A stretch of DNA of 64,000 bases from Erigeron canadensis (taxonomy: Eukaryota > Streptophyta > Magnoliopsida > Asterales > Asteraceae). The translations under genes and the position numbers were made by a program. Below are positions 1-12,165 of this stretch, in pieces (the stretch's first letter is position 1; each line of letters starts with the position of its first letter). Location: positions 10,788,735 through 10,852,734 of the forward strand of contig NC_057769.1 of assembly GCF_010389155.1 (NCBI RefSeq). The letters are read 5' to 3'. The notes under the pieces were generated by a model that was not told where the DNA came from, did not search any database, and was given only the letters and a program-made list of their open reading frames with translations.

Positions 1-316
1 AAGTATGTTTTCTTCTTTTTTGATTGCTTCTGTATTGTAAGTCCATTTTGCATAGCAATATAGTTTATAGTTACTACCACACATTAATGGACACATGTCG
101 TGTTTCTAATAGCCATCTAAAAAAGTAGACTGCCCAGTTATATGAATGCTCATCTATCGCTCTTGGTAAAGTCAGTTACTTATTTAGCTTCTGCAAAGTA
201 GAATAGCTATAATTTACGTGTTTTTCGCGTTCCCTTTGCATGTGTGCTACATTTTCTCTTTTCATTTTATATTGAAATCAGTGGCTTATTGTTTTGTTTT
301 TTCTAATGGGAACAGA

Positions 317-1627
317 ATGCCCGGAGATAAGCTATCTATCGGTCTGTCGTGGGAACCACAACTGCCCTCTTTTTCGTCTGGTACAAAAGTGAGTCGAATG
401 ACAAGTTTCAAACTTTATATAAGCCCAACTCAGAGCTCATTGATGGGCTGTTTGTTCCACCTAATGACCCCAAAGGTTGAACAAGTTACTGAAAAAGCAA
501 GTCAAAGATACAAAGGAAAGAATTGGTATGCTCACATTCTAAGTGGTGTACTTCATACACGATCTTATATCTAAATTTCTGAAGTTGACTTGAAAATGTT
601 TGAAATGTGTGTAGGTTTGATATGCCTGCTCCTACACTCACACCTGAGTTAAAGAAGGATCTCACTCTGCTAAAGGTGTTGTCACTTCTATTGGTTCTTA
701 TAAATTTTAATTCAGCTTAATTTTTTTCCATAACTCTTTTGACATTTTGGCCACTATCTGACAATGTTTTTTGGAGCTTCAAGCCCATGCTTTAAGAAAA
801 AGTTTCTGCTAAACAAAAAGCTTTGAGTGGATGTAGCTTTTTAAAAAACCCCAGCCACTAAAAGCTCCTAAAACGAAAGCTACTGACAATAAAGTTTTTG
901 AAAGAGCCCCGGCTTCAACTTCATCCCCTGATTACAACTCTCACTTCATCCCCTTGTTACAGCTCCATCCAACTACAACTACTTTTGCTAAACGTACCCC
1001 TAGTGAATAAACAATGGCATTTGCATCTTTTGAAGCTATATCATTGATTTTTTGTGACAAATAGATATATGCTTGTTTTATGTTTTTAATACTCTATAAT
1101 GGCAGCTAAATTGTTTCTTTCATCCTAAATGATCTCACTTTATAACATTGTTTTCGTTTATAGCTGCGAAATGTGATTGATCCGAAGAGGCACTACAAGA
1201 AGGGTGACTCCAAATCAAACTCATTTCCAAAATATTTCCAGGTAGGTCTTGGTCTTTCGGTACATCATTAGCAAAATACTGATCTCATGGCAGATTAGGA
1301 CTTATATTTGAATTTTTCAGGTTGGGACGGTTGTGGAGCCAGTATCAGAATATTTTACTAGTAGACTTACAAAGAGAGAAAGGAAGGCAACTCTTGCTGA
1401 TGAATTACTATCTGATCAGTCACTCAAGGTTTACAGGTGAGGTTTTTGTTTTTTATATATATAAAGGGTCGAGGAAGAGAAAAATATAGCATGTTATAAA
1501 TGTTGTTTCATTTTACAGGAAGCGCAAGGTTCAAGAGATTGAACAGAAAAACCAGCCAGGCGGGGTTGATAAATGGAAGTTTAAAGGTAAAAGCTCATTG
1601 AAACGTGCAAAGCAAAGGAGGCACTGA
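317..1627 (+). CDS. FCF2: FCF2-type pre-rRNA processing protein, with scrambled first-exon segment
   Basis: Exons 317-525, 615-675, 1164-1241, 1321-1436 and 1519-1627 join in frame (573 nt, 190 aa) with GT-AG introns. Exons 2-5 encode a textbook Fcf2 domain: WFDMPAPTLTPELKKDL, then RNVIDPKRHYKKGD, FPKYFQVGTVVEP, LTKRERKATLADELL, and a basic tail rich in K/R (RAKQRRH). Fcf2 family proteins act in the nucleolus in early cleavages of pre-rRNA for the 40S subunit. The start at 317 gives the family-like N-terminus MPGDKLSIGLSWEP. Residues 25-66 read in the wrong frame: the family-like peptides ESNDKFQTLYKPNSELIDG and LNKLLKKQVKDT lie in the two other frames, and each switch falls in an A-run (385-388, 472-474, 512-514). 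Three one-base losses add up to a codon, so the frame stays open. This may be assembly error in homopolymers or a damaged gene. An upstream untranslated exon is possible because an acceptor-like AACAG precedes the start. Confidence 0.85.
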
Positions 1628-2616
1628 ATGTGGTCCTAATGGGGATTTTTGAAGCTATGGAAAGTAGGGCGATGACTTGTTGGATCAGATGGTGTTGCAT
1701 CTTTGGTTTTGATTTATGCTGCAACGGTGAAGTGTTATTATTGTATTATGTAAGCAAGGGTGAACGATTCCTTTTACTCTAACTGTCAATTTTTGGTCTC
1801 CTTTAAAGACATTAGTATTATCTTTGATTTTTAAATGTCGTATGTCCACTATCTTTAGTTTTCAAAATGGGACAATTTTGTAGCTAAACATCAATGTTAT
1901 TATTAATTTTAGTATATTGGAAATATGTGATTCTAGTATAATTTACTGTACAAACCGTTAATTGGATGATCTTTTCCCTGTTCATTGACCAGGGAAGGAC
2001 GAGTTTTAACTCAAGATGTATGTGACTTAACCCATGTATACCATGAAATATGAATACTATAGAACCCTTTTCCTGACAGCCCTTAGGATTTTCGAATATG
2101 ACATCTCTTGTGAGAACATTAGATGCTAGACTGCCCGGTCATGGTGGTTAATCAATTGCCCATGTTATGTTATTATAGTATAGCAGAATCTTATTAATAC
2201 TTTGGCAACTGGATAGGCGCCAAACAATTACAAACAATAGCTTACATCAAATAGTCTGGCCTAATGTCATGCAAGATGGCCTTTGGTACACCAGACAGCC
2301 AAAGAAGCATGACCTCTATAACTAGATATTATTCCTACGTGGGTTTTATCTATGGAAGGGGATTCTATTTGTTTGTTTAAGTTATAGTTATGTAGCCTTT
2401 TTCTATGTTGTTTTGCTAGTTGAATTTCATTAACTTATAATTATATGCCATACATGATTATGCTAATCTTTATTATAAAAACAAAATAAATGTTTCACAT
2501 GGTGAAAATTATAGTTGATGTAAAAAGTGCATATTTATAGTACAATCATTACTTTTACAATATACATTTTGTATGATTGTCTCCGGCATTGTAAAACATT
2601 TTTAATAATAAACATA
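1628..2616. other. Intergenic, 3' flank of FCF2
   Basis: No gene seen. The start is the probable 3' UTR of the FCF2 gene. A short CTGACAGCCCTTAGG string near 2076-2090 resembles the terminal repeat of the MITE at 33759-33908 but has no partner here. Confidence 0.5.
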
Positions 2617-2818
2617 GGTAAAAGTGTAAAACTACTTGATCCCCAATACCATTTTTGAACCCACCAATCCCACTCGTAAAAGACGGACGCCTATAAAATC
2701 CCCTAACCACATTACCGCAACATGCTACGACCGAGGATCGAATCCGGGGCCTTATTGGGTAAATTCATATAACATGTGGACACGGGCATTAGCTGCGGTA
2801 GTGCCAAACAGCCAATTG
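2617..2818 (-). mobile_element. tRNA-derived SINE-like element, family 2, copy 1
   Basis: Read on the minus strand, this segment shares its order of blocks with 42728-42930: a GGCACTACCGC-like start, then a B-box-like GGATTCGATCC, a GCATGTTGCGG block, and a GTGGGATTGGTG block followed by AAATGGTATTGGGGATCAA. The B-box match suggests a tRNA-derived RNA polymerase III promoter. The copy is old: internal substitutions and indels separate it from the other copy, and no target duplication is clear. Limits are approximate. Confidence 0.55.
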
Positions 2819-3702
2819 AATGAAAATTGCAAGAAAATTCACAAATTATTTATATATATACTAAAAACCTATGTAAATGTATAAGTACTTTATACGTGAA
2901 ATGTAAAGCACATACTAATCTTAACTAAGTTTCGTTTTAGCCCCCTAAATTTTAACCAAATTTCGTTTTAACCCATTAAAATTTCTACTTTTAAACTTTT
3001 ATCTCATATCAAAGTTTTCACTTTCATTTTCGTGACACGAAACTTTTAGGTTCTCATATTTTCATCAAACTTTCACACAGTTACGGTTTTACTTTTAAAC
3101 ATTTGGTGTTTGATTATTTTCATTTGTCTTTTTATACATATAGCGTTTTTATTATACAATAACTTTTATTATCGTTACGTCTTATGTTTATGTTACATTT
3201 AAAACGTTAATATAGTTATTGTTTATGTTTTTATACATCTTAATATTCTTTTACATTATTTTTATTGTATTGTTACATGTTTAGTTGTTTTTTTAGTAAA
3301 AGTTTTTTTCTTTTAACTTGTATCCACATCAAAATTTTCGTTTTCATTTTTATTAACACTGAACTTTTGAGTTCTAAGATTTTCATCATACAATTTGCAC
3401 ACAGTTATGGTTTACTTTTAAAGATTTGGTTTTTGATTATTTTTTTCTGTTTTTATACATATATATAATATAATGTTTTAAATATATAATAATGTTCATA
3501 ATGATTACACATAAAACATTTAAAACATTAATATACTTATTGTTTATGTTTTTATACGACTTATTATTTTTTTACAATATTTTTAATGTTATTATTAGAT
3601 GGTTATTTATCATTTTTAAAGTTTATGTTCAAATATTTGACATAATTTGTCAAAACTTTATTGTATAAAAAACGTACCCCGTGGCAATAACTAGTTGAAG
3701 TT
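2819..3702. other. AT-rich intergenic DNA
   Basis: No gene seen. It contains a diverged internal repetition: strings such as TTTTCATCA, CACACAGTTA and TTTTTATACATAT occur around 3050-3160 and again around 3365-3470, suggesting an old local duplication. Confidence 0.4.
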
Positions 3703-3717
3703 AAAAATGAAGTTCAC

Positions 3718-3900
3718 CATGGTTGGTGGCCCATTGGTAGGGTCATTAACCTTGGGGAATCCACCTGGATTCGAGTCTCACTTCTCACATTTGTGGGGTA
3801 AATTAATAGGGATTTTTCGAGAGTCATGGATTTCATCCCAGACATGCATGTAATTTAGGAATAAGAGTAGATTAGAATGCCGTTAAAAAAAAAAAAAAAA
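3718..3900 (+). mobile_element. tRNA-derived SINE, family 1, copy A (intact ends)
   Basis: The element starts after a 15-bp direct repeat AAAAATGAAGTTCAC (3703-3717) and ends in a poly-A run followed by the same 15 bp (3901-3915), the expected target-site duplication. The head carries an A-box-like TGGCCCATTGGTAGG and a B-box-like GGATTCGAGTCTC. The body continues with a TTTTTCGAGAGTC block and a GGAATAAGAGTAGATTAG block, which recur in other copies. It is non-coding and would depend on LINE machinery in trans. The perfect target duplication indicates a fairly recent insertion. Confidence 0.85.
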
Positions 3901-4413
3901 AAAAATGAAGTTCACACAAACCTATAAATAACCAATATAATGGGTAGAAAGGAACAGAATAGAATGAAGTGATGTACAACAAAAATGGACTGAAGCAAAA
4001 ACATTAAATTGAGACATTGAGTGTCAATAATGAAAGGATGTCCCTGCAGACTGTCAACGCCAAGATGCACCTTCGTGTTTATATCTGAAGCTAACTATCT
4101 GTTGCTGTTGTAGTATATAAATGTGAAAAATGTCTATAATCCGTACATGTGAGATTCGAGTCTAGGCTACTTCCTACACTTGTACACAACTATCTATAGC
4201 TTTCAAAAAGCGTTATTATCATAAATGACTGTACAAAGAAGGCTATATCCTAGGTAAAAAAAGCCAAGATATGCTAGAAAATTCACTTACAAAATGATAC
4301 TTTTATCTCGCCACTTGATTTCTTGGGTCATCTGTTGCATTACCCGAGAGCCAATTCAAGTCTGTGGTGTAGTCGAAAATGCTTCTTGGTAGATGTCGTA
4401 GCCTCTCTCTATT

Positions 4414-7400
4414 TTAAGTTTGCATCTGTTGTTTTCCTGCTACATATTCTCTCTCGATTGTACTAAACATGATTGTCATACGTTCTTGCAGATTTGCATG
4501 TATGTTTTTGGTGATCTTTTTCTTGTGTTTGGTGCTTTTCAACCATGCAATTCCAAAATGCACTACAATTTTACACACTATAGATCTCGACCCTTGGTCC
4601 TCTATTTGGTACTTTGTATGAAGCTGCAACAATTATGTCAGAACAGTCATATTTTGATCAGAAACACATCGTATTCAGATCCATATTAAATGTAAAAAAC
4701 ATGCATACAGTGAAATAGTCGCCAAGGGGGACACCATGCAGCGTTGTTACTTCTTCTACGAGCCAACCACTTCGATCAGGAAGACGGGATTTTTGTTGAC
4801 TTGTAGTGACCTCTCCTCCATAGCGAGAAACACTCACGTCAAACTTGTAATAAGTTTGTCTTTGATATACATCTGGCTTTTCTAACTCCCATGGGCTTGT
4901 TGAATAATTGACACAATGAGCCCTATCCATTGCTCTTCGCTCCAGTTCGCTTCCACTGAACAGCTCCATCACAAAATTTGACTGAAATCAAGTACTAATC
5001 TACATCAGCAAAATATGCATGTAAATCATTAACAGTAATATTTATTTATGAGCGATGAGACTCACAGGAACTGAAAGAACAGAAGAGTAAACAACAGACA
5101 TGGTGACATCCCCAAGGCCTAAAAAGGCTCCACTTTCTTCACTCTGGAGACTTCTGTTTTCATTGTCATCATCACTTACAATGGATGATGATTCTTCTTC
5201 AAGTATCTGTAAGCTTTTGTCATCTGATTCTTCTTCAGCTATTTCTGCCTTCTGTTCAGGACTTAAAGATCTGGCCCTCCACAGAGCCATGATTGTCCTG
5301 GTTTTCAACATTACACAGTTTTAGTTATTTATCACACTCTTTGGAGTTTCAGTATGACCCTCCATCCAACCAAACAGGAAGGCCACTACTCACTAGTCAC
5401 AGAACTTACATCCCAACTCCCAAAGCAAAAGGCAAGTGCAATAGGAACCCCTTTTATGGAGTTGGAATATTACATGACAGCACTTTCATGTATTCAGCAA
5501 ACAGTATTCATCTTGTAAAGCGACCACCTAAGATTTTTGGCTGCCACTAGACAGATTTTGTTATGATAGCACAAATGAAATCCACAAAACATTAACACAG
5601 TTATGGCCGTCTCAGACATAAAAAGCTATATTTTTTACGCACAATCCAGTTTAACTCTTTAACTGCACTTCCATTGTTCCATCTAGGGTATCTGGTTTCA
5701 TAAATATTATTTCAAGAATTGGAACTTATAACAAAGATTGATACTGATTACACAATTGTTTTAGGATTTGCATAGTCAACATGTAAGGTATTTATGGATC
5801 TACCTATCAGCCCTTTGATCTAATCAAGGAGTAGGTCTTCAAAATCACATAAGAAATTTCCTTATAGCACCTACCTCTAGTGTGCACGCATAATTAACTT
5901 TTGTTTAGTGTGAGATTTCTCATATAATGACACTTCTTATAACCAGCAGTATATGGTGCATGGCCTGACAAGATGAGCTATAGGCTCATACATTCCACGG
6001 AGTTGATGCCACTGAAATGGCTACAGCGTCATACAATCAAATAGACTAATTCATTTGTAAAATCACCAACCCTAGTGGAACAAATAAAAATAAACAGCAA
6101 CTACGAATACGATGGTGATTCTCAGATTATGATGGCACTTTAGTTGGTAACTTTTTGGCACTTTGACTTTGGTGATTCTCAGATTATGATGGCACTTTAA
6201 ACGAATTATCATGTGCTATTTCCAGCTGTTAAACAATATTTTCAAATGCTGGAAAAGAAAGTGAAGGGAGTTTTAAAGATGAATAGAAAGAAAAGTCATC
6301 CTAAAGTTACCTGTGTGCAACGCTGAAAGACACAAATGACTGGAAATGAAACTTGAGCCTGCCTTCTGCATCTTGAGTCTTTGCCCCGTGCTTTGCATCC
6401 AAACCTCTGCCCGGATGTAATGTTATGACCACAATTGGACTGCCCATTGATGACAGGGTAGGAGGAACCACTTGAATATCTTCTATATCCTCCCACAGGA
6501 AAAAGAAATTTGTCTTGTGTCCAAATATATCTCCATGAAACCCTATTATTCTGGCTGACAGAAACAAACGACCCTGCGAACGAACATACTTTAGAATCAA
6601 CCAAAGCAGAGTATGCCAGATGGATGGCAAAATGGGCAGGTCGGGTTATGAGTCACAGTGGGTCCAGGTCCATATGGGAAATTTTTGCATAGGTTGAAAC
6701 AAGTTGGGTTGATCCAGAAAACTTTTTGCCCTAACTTTTTAACCTTCATAAGCGATAGGGATGTCAAATATGACTACAGAAATTATATTCATTGTCTAGG
6801 TTTCTGAATGTAATGCTTTACCAGGTTGGACTATACTTTATGTGCCTTTCAAACTGTTTGCTCTGCCCATCTGGGTTCTTAACGTTTAAGCTAATTTTGT
6901 TTTCAATTTTAATTTTTACCTATTTGATTACATAAGGATAAACATAACCCCAAGTGACCCATTCTAAGGTAAATGGGCCTGAACAACAAGTACTGAATTA
7001 GTTTCCATATTAGTTAAAGACTAAAGAAAACAAAGACATTCACCAGAACAGAGAATAAACCTGGAGGGGCATTTTGCGCTTCAAATGACAAGTAAAGTCA
7101 TTAATTAGAAATTCCTCTGGTGGAAGCTTAAAGAGCTTCTGAAATGCTGAATTTGTTTGGGGAGAACGTAGTTTTATCTAATTATATAAAAGTCAATTAC
7201 ATAGTTAACAAGTGGAACTATAAGTAAGAGGTCACAAACTGGGATCTTAATGAATATTACCTTCTTTCCCACCTCCTTTTCCATCTTGGTCAAATATTCT
7301 TTAACAATATTGCTACCTCTTGTATTATTCAGAAATATCCTTAAATGCAATTTAGATTGACAAGCTTGTGCTAACTTCCCTTGTAGTGGAATCCACACAT

Positions 7401-9934
7401 CACCTAAATCAGTTATATTACTTTTTACAAAATTAATTTGCGTACTTCCCAAACATACAGCTTCATCAAAAGGTCCATCAAAATTATACACTTCAACATC
7501 CAATGTAGATGGCGGGTCATCCATAGCATCAAATTCAAAGATTTCTGTAATTTATCACCGTTTACCAACACATTCACTTATACACATTTTAAACAACCCA
7601 AAATATAAAAACAGATAAAACTCACCATTCCATCGAGGATCAGACTTTTGGAACTTAATTGAGCTTGTTCTCGTTTTTCCGTTGCAGGTAAAAACCACAT
7701 ATGGATCAGATAGCCCAGTGGAATCAATGGTTGGTAAATTGCTTCCCTCAACCAATGCAACAGTTAGCAACCATCCATCTCCCGTTGCTTTTATTCCATG
7801 ATCACCACCACCTATAAGATGCAAAGTTATAAGTCATCAAACACATAAAACGGTTACCTTATATACTGTTAATGAACGTTCCATACCTTTTTGCCCTCGG
7901 GCTTGCATAAACCGTGATATCAGATTCAAAACCCTTTCCCCTTGAAGAACCAACACCCCACACACAACGACTTCTCCAATCGAATCTGGCAAATCCAGCC
8001 CACCAAATTCAAGCCCCTGAACAGTGCTAGGCATGGCCAGAAAGAGGTGCACTATCACATACAATCCCATGAAAAAGGTAGAAATCACAGTGAAATTAGC
8101 AAAATACTGAACTGCGAGCTTCCAATCTGACTGTTTTTCCACTTGTAAAGAAGCCAACACCTGATCTTTTTCTGAACCAATATCTTTAAGATCAACCACC
8201 TTAAACTTTTCAGCTAATAAACCTGCTACTTGCTCAAAACTTTCCCTCACACCTTGGCGGGCCCCACCTTCTATCATACCCTTCATCATTGTATTATGCA
8301 AAAAATTCATTCGCCACGAGACCACCATATGGGAAGATTCTTCTCCTGTTGGTAACTCAGGACCAGGTGATATGGAGGTTTGAATTTCAACCCTGTAGTT
8401 ACTTGCATATGGAGCATCTGGCGTGTTTACACTTGCTAAAACTGCAAAAGATTTCCCGTCAGCTTTTAGATATGTTTGCTCTTCAATTGCTTTTAAAGCC
8501 TTAATTAGCCTAGATGGTGCTTTAACATATGTAAACACTCTTTTTAAACTCCCACTTTCAGTGTCGAATTTCCATGGTCCCACTTGCAACTCTGAATTTT
8601 TCTGAACCTCTGCTAACAGATTCAGATAATTTGAATCAGATGAAAAGATAAATGAGTTCAACTCAGATGTTGAAACTGTATAAACCTGATCCAACACTAT
8701 CCCTCCAGGCAAATTTGCAGGCATTTCACCACCTTCATCTTTCTCCTCCAACTTTTTCAAAAGTTCTTTAAAATTTAGAGATGACGACGGCTGCTGTTCT
8801 TCACTTTTGTCCTCAGATACCTCTGAATCATCGGTTTCAGTGGCCTCTGGTATCTCGGTGATTTTATTATTTGCAGCAGGCGGTACTAACTCATTACTTC
8901 TATTAAATATATGTGAAAGTAGACTTGAAATTTTTTCTTTACTAGTTTTTTCCTCCTTTATTGGAGCTAGAAGTTCCTCTGACCTCATCGGAGACGACAT
9001 TCTTGAACTAGTCGAAGATCTCGCTGGCGACATTGACCCATTCTCAATTTGAGATTGTATATCCGATTGAGGGTTATTTTGCGCAAAACTTACTGTCAGA
9101 AGAACTTCACCTAGTAATATAAACACATTATCATATAAAAAAGACTATTTAAACTTCATATAATCATATACGCATTCAGCAATAAACGATCATACAAAAC
9201 AGTTTAGGTCAACCTCAGTAATCAAATAAGAAGTTCAAAATAAGCAATTCCAACCATCCTCAAAGCACATTGTCAGTGTAAAAATGAGAAAGGACACAAC
9301 CCGCAAGATGTAATATGGACAATTCATACAAAAACTGATCATATAAAGAATAGGTAAAAGCAAAAAAGTAACAATTTTTAAGCTTACAGTATGTTCAAAA
9401 TAAGCAATATACAACTATATACAAACAATGATCATATCTACAACAACATAACGATGCCCAATCACGCTGGTATTAGAGTACGGGGACGTGGGATGTTACA
9501 CAGTCATACATTTACTCGAGGGTAAGAATGATCATATATACAAATATCTAAAAATGGAAAAAAGTAAAGATTTTGAAAAACTAACCACAATCTTTAATCT
9601 TTGATTTCTTTTTCGGCTGCAACGAATACCAAGAAGTACCTAAAGATTTATCCACAGTATCGAAAACTGTCGAAATAGGGATTTTAACACTACCAATAAG
9701 ATCATCATTAAAAAACTTGTCTTCATTTAATAAACTAACAATAAGTTGTTTATTTAAATCTTCAATTCTAAAACTAAATTCTTCACACCAAGATGGATTC
9801 AAACATTTTTTAACAACTTTTGTTTTATGTCTTTGATTTCCAACTTTTAATTTAACATATGAATCAATTGATCCATTATTTTGATCAATTATAGGCAAGT
9901 TTTTGGCTTCAATTACACGTACTAATAATTTCAT
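4414..9934 (-). CDS. C2, VASt and GRAM domain-containing lipid-binding membrane protein
   Basis: Nine exons on the minus strand: 9934-9586, 9110-7887, 7811-7626, 7544-7261, 7177-7061, 6573-6311, 5297-5066, 4981-4709, 4623-4414. They total 3138 nt, 1045 aa, with consistent phases and GT-AG introns. Domains in order: N-terminal C2 (about 1-105, MKLLVRVIEAKNLP); Ser- and acid-rich linker; VASt domain (about 250-425); a hydrophobic stretch near 451-476 (FFMGLYVIVHLFLAM), possibly a membrane segment; second C2 (about 536-650, GLSDPYVVFTCNGK); GRAM (about 693-755, PPEEFLINDFTCHLKRK then FFLWEDIEDIQVV); second VASt (about 868-1030). This matches Arabidopsis At1g03370/At5g50170 in order and length (about 1020 aa). 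The family is inferred to bind calcium, phospholipid and sterol at membrane contact sites; the exact role is unknown. Intron 6 (5298-6310) holds a 29-bp direct repeat. Confidence 0.93.
6112..6199. repeat. Two-copy 29-bp direct repeat in an intron of the C2/GRAM gene
   Basis: The string GATTCTCAGATTATGATGGC, with its flanks, occurs at about 6112-6140 and again about 59 bp later. Both copies are nearly identical, so the duplication is recent. No function is implied. Confidence 0.7.
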
Positions 9935-11973
9935 ATCAAAATTATATATATAAAAAAAAAATTAACAAACTTTATAAAAAAAAATATCAAGATTTTATAA
10001 GGGTATACATTTTAGTTCAAAAATATTTTTTTTAGGAAAAAAAAAAAGAGTTGGTCAAAGTTAAGAAAAATGCTGAATTGAAAAAGGGTATGAATATTTT
10101 TTTAAATCTTGAAAATCTTGAAAATCTTGAAAACCTTGAAAAGAGGTAATGGGATTAAGGATCAAAACCCCATAAAACTGGATTAAGGATTGATCATGGG
10201 AGTTAAATAAAAAAATCTAGGGCGAAAAATAATGTAATCTGTGAAATAGCAGAAAATGATTACAAGAAATATAGAATATTTTTACTTTTTGTTTGAATTA
10301 ATTGATGATTTTAAGAATTGATTCAAGGTGGAAGGAGAAGGAGGAAGTTGAATTTTTGTAGCAGAAAATAGTTTTGGGGATTTTTTAATTTAAAAATATT
10401 TGTTTTTTAAAAAACAAATAAATGGCTGACAAAGATAAAAATATTATTTATTTATTTATAATTTACGTAAATTCAAATATGATTGCGCGTACGTTTTTAG
10501 AACCGATTTTGACTTTTTGGAAGCTTTAGAATCTTTTCATGTTTTGTAACCTCGCCAAATTTAGTATCAATCTTTTCATGTAAACTTTATAATATGGAAT
10601 GTGCAAAGTATCAGTAAAAGTCTAATTAGTCGTTGACGTGAAAAAGTGTACTATTATTTGAGGTAGTTTAGAAATAAAATAAATTTATCCTTATAAAATA
10701 AAAGTTTAGTAAACTCTTTATATTTTACTCGTAATGTGGTTTTCCATTTTGTATGGTAATTTTGTTTATATCGAGAAAGTTGAGGGCCAACAACATCATA
10801 AATTGTTGTTGTGATTTTCGGGATATATCATAGTTATACTAACGATATAAGTTGTTAGTTGCATCGTGACCAAAGATATTATTATTCAACCATATTTAAT
10901 GTGTGTGAAGAAGAAAAATATAAAAGAAAAGATTGATGACATTGAACAATACTAACATGATAGTCGCACAATACGACGGTGGTGATGATGGTGATGGCGA
11001 CGGGTGTTGATGACGGCAACTATTGTTGTTGACAGTGTTGAGTGATGTGAATTAAACTATTTTAAAAGGTATGAGCTTAAAATGTAAATTTATAAAATAA
11101 ATGTTTAACACGTAAATTAATTCATTAAGTGCAAATTGATAAATTTCTATATCATATATTTTCATTAAAAAGGGTTTAAAAAGGCAATTAAATCAATTTC
11201 AATGTAACTTTCATGTAACTATATTAAAACGAGAGAACCTAGAATATTTATAAAATAGAAAAGATATTATGGTTACAGAGTAACAACATACGAAACCGAC
11301 ACTAAAATATGTGCTAACATTAACAGTTTAGAGAACATTTCCCAATATATAATGACGATCACTATCAATGGCAAGTCATGATATAACTTTAGAAATTGTT
11401 GTAACATCATTGACGATGACTTCATTGACTTATATGAACAAGTTAATATATACATATACACATCATAATCATTAGGGTATGTTTTTGCATTTAATTTTGA
11501 TAACAAAACCATAAGCTGAGAATACATTGCTTTTTTAATTGGTCGACATTGTTCATAAGTAAGGCCACAAAGTGATAACTAATCACTGAGGTGGGGCGGA
11601 CCACATTCTTTGGTAACATGTTTTTGTTCAACAAAATACAACATCTGATTCGTTATTATGGTTTTTCTAGTGTATGAATGAACACATATCAATTAATAGT
11701 TCAATATAAATTAGTATTGCTTTTGCAATTGTTTGTCCGAACGTCAACTATATATTTATCCATTGGTAAAGGCACATGGAGTCGAAGGTTGACCACGTTT
11801 CCCTACAATATATGTAAACTCGATATATATATATATTACTAACTTTATGTATTAGTTTAGTCTAAAGTTAACTGACTCACCCACAAAGCATAAATTCTTG
11901 TTTAGCCTCTTTATACGTCAATTCATGGCTATACCAATGTGTCTATCTAGTGAAATAAATACACTTTATACAA
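9935..11973. other. Intergenic, upstream of the C2/GRAM gene
   Basis: No gene seen. The first 450 bp hold the probable promoter and 5' UTR of the C2/GRAM gene. A short tandem repeat of TTGAAAATC occurs at about 10108-10142. A GAT/GGT-rich patch lies at 10975-11035. The rest is AT-rich. Confidence 0.4.
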
Positions 11974-12165
11974 CTCAATGGAATTGATAGTGTATTGGTA
12001 AGGTCTTTGACCTGAAAATAATCCGGCTGGGTTCAAGTTTAGCTCTCCACATTTGTAAAGGTGGATTATTGGAAGTTTTTTCAAAAGTCCTAGATTGTGT
12101 CTTAAGCATTTGTATTGTTTAGGAGTAGAATAAATTGTCGTTCAAAAATTACAATAATAAAAAGA
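11974..12165 (+). mobile_element. SINE, family 1, copy C (degenerate)
   Basis: The block order matches the copy at 3718: an A-box-like TGTATTGGTAAGGTCTTTGACC, then CTGGGTTCAAGTTTAGC at the B-box, CTCCACATTTG, a TTTTTTCAAAAGTCC block, TTTAGGAGTAGAATAAATTG and GTCGTTCAAAAATT. It has lost the intact B-box consensus and carries an AT-rich tail instead of pure poly-A. No target duplication is clear, so limits are approximate. Confidence 0.65.

Noticed and set aside
705..1010. Possible MITE in FCF2 intron 2 (AGCTTTT/AAAAGCT words, CTAAACGTACCCC)
   Set aside because: Words typical of plant MITEs are present, but I could not match two terminal repeats or a target duplication.
3731..3780. Possible tRNA genes at A/B-box matches (also near 60.9 kb and 42.8 kb)
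   Set aside because: Only promoter boxes match. The segments cannot fold into a cloverleaf and belong to longer SINE copies.
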